From Calocera cornea HHB12733 (taxonomy: Eukaryota > Basidiomycota > Dacrymycetes > Dacrymycetales > Dacrymycetaceae), in NCBI GenBank assembly GCA_001632435.1, contig KV423936.1, forward strand, positions 226,203 through 267,186: a stretch of 40,984 bases of DNA, written 5' to 3'. The position numbers and the translations under genes are program-made. Below the pieces are notes generated by a model. It did not search any database. It was not told the origin of the DNA and worked only from the letters and a program-made list of their open reading frames with translations. Position 1 is the first letter of the stretch. Every line of letters starts with the position of its first letter. Positions 32,651 through 40,984 of the stretch are shown one piece after another.

Positions 32651-33469
32651 ATGTCACCAGCAAAGGCGAAAGCCGGCAAAAGCTCATCCAGCAAGAAGGG
32701 ACCGAAGGAGAAGGTCTTTCATCCCGAATCTCGCAAAGCTGGTCAGCTGGAGCGCAAGCTGTTGAGGAAGCACAAGCTCGAAAAAGCTGGCGTCGCTAAA
32801 TCGCACAAGGCGCTTGAGCAAGGTATGTCAAAAGCATGTTCACAGAGTTCCGGCATGACGCTTACTCTGGTGCAGTCGACAGGAATGTTTTCTTCCTCCA
32901 TGCTCTGCCTGAAGAGGCGCTTGCTCTTACGCTGAGCGAGGTGCATGATATCCTGCGCGACGTGTGGCTCACGCGATTCGACCCTCTGATCGAGGCCGAG
33001 CAGGCAGCGAGGCGAAAAGGGAGACCGAGGAGTACGAAGGAAGACAAATTGCTGGAGCAGAAGAGGAAGGAGACGGAAGAGTACCGCACTGGCATAGGTG
33101 CGTGCGTGTGTATGCCTGCTCGAGTTGTCTGGGACTCATCGCCTTGCAGAGATCCCCGACCTCACCCATGAAGCTACGGTCGCGTTGTTCCGAAGATGGA
33201 ACGCGGATGACCCAGGATATCTACCTCTTCTACGATGGATACGAGTATCGAGTGAACGGCCCGAACAACTGGTTGTCTCCAAGGTAGGTACTGAAAAGGC
33301 GTTGCTAAATGCTGCCGCCCACGCGGGCTTGTCGATGGTTCTTGAAGAGCAAGCGGAAGACCCAGATCTCGGTCTCTCACGAGTCTCGGAACTCGTCTTG
33401 GGGCCACAGGCCGTTCCTAGTCACATCATCGAGGAGAGACTCGCGACAGATTTGGACAACTTGTTGTGA
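32651..33469 (+). CDS. TMA16: Translation machinery-associated protein 16
   Basis: Nucleolar/ribosome-associated factor that binds pre-60S particles. Three exons (32651-32822, 32876-33097, 33150-33469), both introns phase 1, give 237 aa. The N-terminus is Lys/Ser-rich and ends in FHPESRKAGQLERKLLRKHK, the characteristic Tma16 opening. It is followed by LSEVHDILRDVWLTRFDP, GRPRSTKEDKLLEQKRKE and the acidic IPDLTHEATVALFRRWN block. The last 60 residues extend past the end of the yeast protein (178 aa). A GTAGGT at 33282 could be a donor, but the frame is open and no acceptor improves the fit, so I read through. Confidence 0.9.
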
Positions 33470-33669
33470 TTGCTCGATGGATTGCCTTGGCTGTCAATAC
33501 ATGGGGTTGTGAAGGGCGGCTTGTAAATAGGTACAAATGTGAATGGGGATGAACTGTCCACTGATATTACAATTGGAGCCAAGGCTGAAGCTGAATGCAT
33601 AATTTAGGTCGTGAGTATCCGAATGTCTGAGCCCTTCGTCTTGAATCCATCTGCTCTGGCACCCGCCCA

Positions 33670-36600
33670 TTACCGCAAGTAATCCGAAGGTCTCGGCGAA
33701 TCCAAAGTAGCCTCCCACTCTTGGCGCAATCGGGCGTAGATGACTTTCAATGTCGACAAAGCGCCCTTCTCCTGAATGAGTGTCATCACTGTCGTATAGC
33801 CGGCAGCGTTCTGCACGCTTGTGGTAAGATGGAACTCGACGCGGAAACGAACAGCCTTCGTAACAGCCATCACGCCTGCGGGGTCTCGAGAACACGTCAG
33901 TACGACTTTCCTGGTCATTGTGCAGAGACCAGACTCACCTCGTATCTCGTCCAGCCTACACTTCAGCACGCCTGGTCCCTCAGCATTCTGCAGGAGCACA
34001 GTGACACCGAGATTCTGCAGCATCTTCCGACACTCATCCCGGCTGACCGCCATGTTGTACCTCGACAGCAGCTCATACTGGGGTGCCTTGAAGTTGAAGA
34101 GGTTGTTGAACCATGGACGCTTCGTTGCGCTGACTTGGTTGTACGACATGGGTGGAACCATGGGGATGTCCTCGCTACTGCTTGTAGACACTGAAGGATA
34201 ATCAGCTTCAAGCCCCTCGGAAGGAAATCGAAGGACATACGTATTGAGGACGCCTTGGAGATGATGCTCTTCTTCTTCTTGAGTGTACGATCCGGCATGG
34301 CGGGCAGGACAATCTGCACATGCCGTTCTCCAAGTACATTGCGCCTGCCTCCCCAGCGATGTGACTCCATCGCGTCGGACTTATCAACGATAACGAATCC
34401 ATCTCTCCCCAGATCGCGAGCGTCAAGAGCGGAGCGAGTGCCTTCTACAGACCGCCTAGGTGCCGAATTCTCCTTGTTGTCCTTGTTAGGAGAATCCATT
34501 GAGTATGCACGTGTGCGTGTGGGAGTAGGCGCTGGGCGGCGCGGCGCAGAAGGCGGTGCCGAACCACGGTGTCCTGGTGGATTGCGAAGTTGAGGAGCCG
34601 GTCGGAGCAAGCTGGCACGAACTCCAACAGTGGGAGGTTGTGGTGCAGTATGGGAAGGTGCCTGATTCCCTGATATACCCAAGCCCACCTGGGCATTGAA
34701 AGCTGCAGCTGCAATTTCTTCCCTGGCGTCCTCGAACTGGGTAGGATCTGGCAGGCTGAAGGTCGCACTGGCAGGTGTAGGCGGTGGAGGATGGGCGAAA
34801 GTGAATGGTGGGAAGTTGGAGTTGGAAGCAGTGGATGGTGTTGGCGAAGGTTGGCCGGATGCAACGAACAGAGAGTGTCGCGCTTCGATCTTACTCAGAT
34901 GCTCGACGATGTCATTGAAGAACTGTTGCACGACTGGATCGTTGGTTTGAGGCACGTGGATCGGTAGCTTCGGTGACATGATGCTGCTTGCGATTGTCGA
35001 CGGAGAGCCAGCCGAGAGAGCTGGTGTCGGAGGCAGCGATGCTGGGCTGGGAGCTCTCGCGGCATGTGACGCATTCGTTGGCCGCTCAGGAGTGCGCTGG
35101 GGAGTCGGTGTCTGCAGGCTAATTGCTGGAACAGCAGGTGATGCCAGCATTGAGGGGGACGACGGCGCAGGGCGATCGGGAATGGGGGCTGGAGGCGCAA
35201 GGAACGGCTTGTCCACACGAGGAACTTGCTCCACCCTAGGCGATGCAGGAGGAGGCGTCCGTGCTGATGCCGTCTCTGCAGACTCTAATTGAGGAGACGG
35301 GAGTGGTCGGGGACTACGCGAAGTCGCTCGAGGTGATGACTGGGCCACGGGAGAGAGAAGACGAATGCCGTTATCCTTCTTAGGCTCGCTCACACCTCGG
35401 ATGGCGGGAGGTCGGCTCGGAGTTCCGTTCCCGTCTTCATCTCCCGCCGCACGCTTCGGCGTCGGGGCGGAGGGCCGTGCTGGAGGCGTTGCTTGCGGTG
35501 TCTGGCTCTCGATCTCTTCAAGCTTGGGACTGAGGACTGGTGGAGCAGGTGCTGGACGATGCCTCTTTGGCTGAGGGACTGCGTCATCTTCATCCATGTT
35601 GAAGTTCTCGAGGTGGCGAGCGCGGTACTGAAGGAGAAGATGATAAACGGCCTTTTCCCATGTTTTCCTGTTACATTGATGAGGTGTGAATCAGACAATC
35701 CCAGAAGGTGCGTACTCATTATTCAAGAGGCCCTCCATAATCTCCTCATCCGGTGCGCCATGCCACAACGTCCGCAAGTTGGCAAAGATGTCCGCGTCGA
35801 TGTCGGCCGCGGATGCCACAGGCCGTGCCACCTCTTCCAAGGTCGGCGGAGATACCGTTCGCCCCGCAATGGGACGTGGTGCACGTGAAAGGAAGAAAGG
35901 GTGTTGCAGGATCTCCGGCATCTACATGATGGTGAGTCAGGCATACAACGCCCGTAGCGACGCGACTTACTGTAATCCGCTTCGCCACATCCTTCTCCAG
36001 CATGCGCGAGATCAAATGCTTGCAAGAGCTAGGCAGATCTGGCGGCATAACATAGTCTCCCTTCTTCACCATTTGCAACAGGGTGCGGATGTCAGGATGA
36101 TCGAAGGGAAGCCGGCCGGTACACAGCGCATACAAGATGACACCACAACTCCAGATGTCGCTGCACGCGCCGGAGTACTTCTTCCCTTGAACAATCTCGG
36201 GGCTGGCGTAGTGGGGACTACCGCAGCTGGTCTCCAACATGCCTCCAGAAGCACTCCCACCCTCCCACGCCGCCATGCCAAAGTCCGCCACCTTGATGTT
36301 CTTACGGGAACGATCGAGGAGAAGATTCTCAGGCTTCAAGTCTCGATGTGCGATGTTGAACCGATGACAATAATCGACGGCAGAGATAATTTGTTGGAAG
36401 TAGTGCAGCGCCTCTGGGAGCGAAAGTCGTCCTCGAGAGACAAGATAGTCGAAAAGTTCGCCACCCTCAACGTATTCCATGATGAGGTAGCTGGGATCAA
36501 GATGAGCCATACTGCCCATAAACCGAAGTGGAGAACTTACAGCTCGTCGCTTGTCTCCCAGACATCGTAGAGGCTCAGAACGTTGGGATGGTCCACGAGC

Positions 36601-36933
36601 TTCATGATGACGATCTCCCGCTCAATGGCGAGCAGGATCTTGTCCGCTTGGTCACCCGCCGCACTCATTGACAACCGCGAGTTCATAAGAGCATGCTTCG
36701 ATACGATCTTGACCGCTGCATATTGGCCGGTGCGGATGTGTCTTGCGATCTTGACTCGCCCTGATGCACAGCAGACAGTTGAGGCGTGTGTACACACCCA
36801 CAGCGCGCATATACGCACCAGAGCTGCCCTTCCCAATCGTCTTCCCCGTTCTCCAGCATCCTATCAACTTTGGCTCGTCTTCTCTCCGTGTTCCCCGCTT
36901 CTTCAGCTCCGAATGACCCTTCTCTGCCGGCAT
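33670..36933 (-). CDS. GIN4/NIM1-type CAMKL serine/threonine kinase
   Basis: Septin/bud-neck associated kinase family (Gin4, Kcc4, Hsl1, Cdr2) that links septin assembly to mitotic entry. Seven exons (36933-36819, 36760-36541, 36490-35971, 35921-35716, 35667-34241, 34190-33939, 33884-33670) join to 984 aa. The kinase domain (residues about 24-290) has G-loop GKTIGKGSSG (residues 30-39), Lys56 in AAVKIVSK, HRDLKPEN (Asp162), ADFGMA (Asp181), activation loop LETSCGSPHYASPE and ACSDIWSCGVILYALC. A UBA-like segment follows (LWHGAPDEEIMEGLLNNEKT), then a long Pro/Ser/Ala-rich disordered linker. The C-terminal domain (FNNLFNFKAPQYELLS ... VIYARLRQEWEAT) resembles the KA1-like membrane-binding module of this group. 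I cannot decide between GIN4 and HSL1 orthology from one sequence. Confidence 0.93.
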
Positions 36934-37996
36934 GATTATGAAAGTGGTGTATGTGGATTATATAAAGTGGATAATGTAGTTTGTCGAATGGGGCTGTCGG
37001 ACCTGTAGGGGAAGCGGACGGCGGTCGGAAGGAGGGAATTGCAGTCGGGGAGCTGGACTGCAAGCAGGGCGGGAGGAGGGTGAGGAGAGGGAAGGAGGAA
37101 GGCCCAACCGCGGACCGGACGAGCCCCGACGCATATTTGTTAGACCGCGACACAGACCCAGTGGGCACGGGGTTTCAGAAAGTAAACAAACAGCAGCGGC
37201 AGGCTCCATCATAGCCGATGCACAGGTGGGGAGCGAGCGCTCAACAGGTAGAGACATCTCACATTGAAGACGCGTGCGGCGGAAGCTATGGTCTGAGATG
37301 GCTCGCAGGGCAGGCACCAACGTGTGATCATCGCCTGGACTCCTCCAGCTGCCATCAGCACTGCCGATGCCGTCTCCACTCGCGCATTCAACCATTTCAA
37401 AACAAACCACAACGAGTCCCGCGCATCTCCGATAGTTTGGGCAAAGTCGGATTAACTTGATATTGACCGGCGCCCGAGGGACATGCGGATCCCTTACCCC
37501 GCTAGTAGAAGCGCGCGCGCGCGTCTGAACGACGGGATCAGTCGGCATCCCGAGCCAAAGTTATCGTTGCAGGTATGGGACAAATGCATATTGCACCCGT
37601 ATCGACCATATGCTCCAGCACAACCCTGACTGCTGCAGCACTTGAGCAAATGCTGCAGCGCATGACAATTCCTCCCGTCAGGCCATCTGACGCAGTGCGC
37701 GACACGGCACCACTTCTCCAGACCCGGCCGGTTAGACCCTTGAGACCCAGAGGACTCTCTACCTTCGCAACTATCGCGGGGGTGTCCGGAGTCCTCGCCC
37801 GCCCGCCGCTTGCTCCTTGCTCCCTGCCCGCCCGCTGACGTAGCTTGAAGGTTGGCACCTCCCGCAACCTCGCTTCACAACAAACAACTGTCACCCCTCA
37901 TCGCCCTGCACCATCGAGCTGAGGCCCTATCGCCTCCTCCCTCCCATACCCCTTCGACCCACAGCCAGCGAGCACGGCCGTGTGCACAGTGACACC
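36934..37996. promoter_or_regulatory. Divergent promoter region, GIN4-like kinase / MIF2
   Basis: 1,063 bp, the longest gene-free stretch of the conserved part. Open frames here are short and motif-free. One MluI cell-cycle box (ACGCGT) is at 37270-37275, a 13-bp alternating GC run (possible Z-DNA) is at 37511-37523, and GGAGG/GGGAGG-rich G tracts lie around 37070-37110. A CT-rich leader (CCATACCCCTTCGACCC) precedes the MIF2 ATG. I find no tRNA or repeat. Confidence 0.4.
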
Positions 37997-40447
37997 ATGG
38001 CCGATTCATCGCAAATACAACGGACACCTGGAGGGCCCCGTCGTCGTGGACCTCCGAAGCCACACCAGCCTTTCCAGCACGACGAACTTGCTCGTGGAAA
38101 GTGCGTCACTCGATCATAGCCACGCATGCACTGTCTGACCACCGGCGTTTCTCACAGGTGAACTGGCAAGACTGTCAAGGTTGTACGCAGAAACGAGGAG
38201 GATATGGAAGATTTCGACGCCCTTATGATGTCGGGCGGGACATCCGTTGCGGCTGGTCGAGCACGGGCGCGTCATGCTGCAGCGCGACCCAATCCCAGCC
38301 CTCTCCGTCGGCCGGCCGCTTGGCCCAAACGATCATCGTGGCGAGGATTCAGACGAGGCATCGATGGAGATTGACACGAGTGAGCACGACTGCGCTGGGC
38401 ATCTCTCTCCTTGGCTGACTAGCTGTAGGCATCATGGGAGCCTCAGGCGCATGTTTCGAATGCCGTGAGTTATCACGGCCTTCGTTATGGGAACAGACTC
38501 CTAACATGTTGTTCAGCGTCCGCCATAGGCGCTCGTTCTCGCGCCGGTCGTCATCACAGCACAGTCGACTACGACGAAATTCCCTCTCCTGGTATGTCGC
38601 GCACAACCCGGCGCAGGTCAAGCGCACCCCCCACAAACAAGAGGACACCAACCAGTAATCGACGTGGAGCTGACGTCGATGAAGATGATGAAGATACCAA
38701 CCTTCTCGGGAGCGCTGCGACCAGCCGCGCTACGCTTCGCACAACGATCCGCCCAGACGCCGGCTCACGAAGGAAGACGGGTAACACTCTGCTCCCTCAA
38801 GGAGAGGTGGATGACGATGATGGTGGAGTGGACGAGATCGAGGAGATCGCGGATCCATCGCCTTCAACTACACGACGCCGACGGACAAGACGGTCAGAAG
38901 CAGCTGATGAAGAGGAGGTGGCTTCCCCTGATCGTAGAGGCAAAGGCAAAGGTAAAGGCAAAGGGGGCCGAGCGGTTGATCAAGACGATCCCGACCACGA
39001 TGCCGAACCTATTCATGATGATGACAACGCTCCACGGTACGATGACGATGACGACGGCATGACCTTGAACGACGCCGACGAGGAGGCGATGGCAGAGGAG
39101 AATGGCGAAGTTGCTGGCGATGAGGAGGAGGACGAACCAGCCTCGCAAGAGGAAGACGAGGAGGATGGCACGTCATCCCCACCGCCCAACAAGAAGCAAG
39201 GCTGGCCAAGGAAGGGTGAAGCCGTCAAAGAGCTGGCAATGCGGAGAAGGGCTGAGCAGCCGGGGAAATCTAGAAACTATGAACGTAAGTCCAATCCCGC
39301 CTCCTTGCGTGCTCGTCTGACTCTCCTGCAGGTGGCGTCAGTGAGGTCATTGATGTGCATGCCGAGGGCCAAGGCCATTACTATGACGAGCAGGGGTGGC
39401 GCCGTAATGCACGTGTACGTTATGGCCCGCTCGAGCACTGGCGCAACGAGAAAGTTGTCTACGGTCGACGCCAATCCGGTGTTGCCGTCGTACCGGTCAT
39501 CAAGCAGATCACGGTCATCAAGCAGATCATCAAGGTGGCGCCAGACCCCGTCAGACCGGTGGGAGGGACTCACAAGCGTCCGTACAAGCGGAAGTCGGTG
39601 GACGACAACGGCGACGACGACGATGCGCCGCTGGTCAAGCGAAAGAGGTCAGAGCCGGTGTATCATGATGCTGAGGAGCCGCCGGAGAAGGGTTGCGACA
39701 AGCAGACGGATCCGCTGGGCGTTGTCATCGAGTACGTCACGAGGAATGAGGTTGAGAGGCGTAAGCACCCTTGTCTCGTGTGCCTTCTGCATCTCTAACG
39801 CCTCTCGCAGGCATTGCTTTCACCACCGAGAGCATGATTGAACCGCGCGAAGCTGCAAATGCTCGGTTCAGGTTTCAAGTTTCAGAAGATTTGTGGCGAT
39901 GGCGAGTTCCTTGCCGCGGGCATGCTTTCAATACCGATTGGCGAGACGAAGCCAGCCAAGTCGTCGAAAGAGAACAGTTATGTGAGTGATATCGTCGACA
40001 TTGCCTCGTGGCCCTCGCTGACAGCACCACAGGTGTTCTACGTCATCCAGGGCGCAGTTAAAGTGCAAATTTACCGCACTTCCTTCCTCATTTCCGTTGG
40101 CGGAATGTTCCTTGTGCCTCGTGGTAACGTTTACTCGATCGAGAACGTGGCTGAGCGCGAGACGATCTTGTTCTTTTCTCAAGCGCGTAAGATTCCGGAG
40201 GACGGCAGTGTCAGCATGCACGATTCGCAAGGTATGTCAATACCTGATTGCGGAGGGTACCTTTGACATCCCTCCAGGAACACCTATAAAGCGGCATGCG
40301 AGCATGACCCCGGCTCCCTCTGAAGGCCGATTCTCAGTACCTCCACGCAGTCGGTCAGATAATGGCGATATACCTAGCACAGGGCGATCGGCGCCGCGCG
40401 CGACCTCCTTGCGACCCAATGGTAATTCCCGACGCCCGCGTGGGTAG
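37997..40447 (+). CDS. MIF2: Inner kinetochore protein Mif2/CENP-C, with apparent reading-frame lesions
   Basis: Centromere protein that binds CENP-A nucleosomes and recruits the Mis12 complex. Supported exons are 37997-38100, 38158-38379, 38429-38464, 38517-39284, 39332-39760, 39811-39981, 40033-40231 and 40278-40447. Exons 1-2 match the Mif2 N-terminal block (ELARGK, then TGKTVKVVRRNEEDMEDFD). Exon 4 has VDYDEIPSP and long acidic runs. Exon 5 holds the CENP-C motif RRNARVRYGPLEHWRNEK. Exons 6-7 encode the dimerising cupin domain (FKFQKICGDGEFLAAGMLS, VFYVIQGAVKVQIYRTSF, GGMFLVPRGNVYSIENV). Oddities: exon 2 opens with an in-frame TGA (38159-38161); the frame changes between about 38235 and 38340; exon 6 is out of frame with the cupin at about 39867 unless a downstream acceptor is used. 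Sequence or assembly errors, unusual splicing or real inactivation are all possible. Confidence 0.85.
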
Positions 40448-40600
40448 CCCTGTTGCCTTATACCTTTCCTGTGACCGGGGGGCGGGGGGTTCTGTTCTGG
40501 ACATTGTTGTACCGCGGCTCTTACCCGATAGTTGTCAGTGCTGGTATCTACTTCACCACTCCCTCACCGCTAACCTAACCCACTCACTAGGCACCGAGTG
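40448..40600. other. 3' flank of MIF2
   Basis: 153 bp between the MIF2 stop and the minisatellite. A GGGGGGCGGGGGG-like tract lies near 40478-40490. No gene visible. Confidence 0.3.
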
Positions 40601-40984
40601 TGTAGTCCGGCTACACGTCTCGCCGACGCGGTCCTCCTGCCTCCGAGCGAGGGCGGCGACAAAGCGCGGTTAGCGTGTGTACTCGCGCTACACGCCTCGC
40701 CGACTCACTCCTCGTGCATCCAATGGAGGTTACGCGTCCGTCGCCGCCCTCTTTCCCGCCCGTTCCTGTGTGTACTCGGGCTACACGTCTCGCTCACCCG
40801 CTCCTTGGCCAGCCGAGGGAGGTTCCCGCCTCCTTTGCCGCCCTCTCTGCCCCGCGTTCGAGTGTGTCCTTGGGCTACACGCCTCGCCGACCCACTCCTC
40901 GTGCATCCGATCCAGGTTGCCCCCCCCGTCGCCGCCCTCTTTCCCGCCCGTTGATCTGTGTACTCGGGCTACACGCCTCGCTCA
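40601..40984 (+). repeat. GC-rich minisatellite, about 94-bp unit
   Basis: The landmark CTACACGYCTCGC recurs at 40611, 40688, 40781, 40875 and 40969 (spacings 77, 93, 94 and 94 bp). Each unit also carries a GTGTGTACTCGGG-type lead, a CACTCCTCGTGCATCC segment (partly replaced in the unit at 40781) and a CCGTCGCCGCCCTCTTTCCCGCCCG segment. The array leaves the window at its right edge. The frames across it are open in places, but nothing indicates coding. Confidence 0.85.

Noticed and set aside
33282..33330. Possible last intron in TMA16 (GTAGGT donor)
   Set aside because: The frame stays open to the stop at 33467-33469 and no acceptor yields a better-conserved continuation.
35686..36570. Plus-strand open frame of 294 codons
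   Set aside because: Antisense of the kinase domain of the GIN4-like gene, which has all catalytic motifs on the minus strand.

Overview
This window is nuclear DNA from a filamentous basidiomycete, most likely an Agaricomycotina species. The evidence is dense, very short spliceosomal introns (mostly 46-61 nt, GT-AG with CTGAC/CTAAC-like branch sites), compact intergenic spaces, pyrimidine-rich leaders before start codons, and a set of conserved fungal housekeeping genes. I rebuilt the exon structures by hand from splice signals, frame continuity and conserved protein motifs. The order or species cannot be told from the sequence alone.

Layout. Positions 1-240 hold a 36-bp coding-type tandem repeat, probably the 3' end of a low-complexity gene. 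Positions 321-1888 show no gene I can support. Positions 1889-8796 are a less conserved, accessory-looking block. It contains a 268-aa protein with a possible cytidine-deaminase-like zinc site, an unrecognised 690-aa protein on the minus strand, and an unrecognised 1,141-aa protein on the plus strand that ends in a Cys-rich module. From 8927 the window is conserved: PIF1-family helicase (-), glycogen debranching enzyme GDB1 (+), mitochondrial fission factor FIS1 (+), an M50B-like membrane metallopeptidase (-), ribosome-biogenesis factor SURF6/RRP14 (+), a ZAP1-like C2H2 zinc-finger regulator (+), AP-1 gamma-adaptin (+), actin/formin regulator BUD6/AIP3 (-), a divergent gene made of two BUD6 N-terminal-like domains (+), TMA16 (+), a GIN4/NIM1-type septin-associated kinase (-), and kinetochore protein MIF2/CENP-C (+). 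The right end (from about 40600) is a GC-rich minisatellite of roughly 94-bp units that runs out of the window.

How the genes relate. These are mostly independent housekeeping functions, not one pathway. There is a polarity/cytokinesis/cell-cycle flavour on the right: BUD6 and its domain relative sit head to head, and a GIN4-type kinase sits head to head with CENP-C across a 1.06-kb shared promoter region. AP-1 (post-Golgi clathrin traffic) abuts BUD6 tail to tail.

The most interesting observations are as follows. (1) The gene at 31194-32381 carries two tandem copies of the BUD6 N-terminal domain, and all three domain copies (two here, one in BUD6 itself) share the same intron positions and phases. 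(2) The MIF2/CENP-C locus has an in-frame TGA and at least one reading-frame break in otherwise well-conserved sequence. (3) AP-1 gamma contains a GC-AG intron that is stop-free and a multiple of three. (4) The ZAP1-like factor has a 17-cysteine N-terminal cluster. (5) The left-end repeat varies mainly at synonymous sites in one frame.
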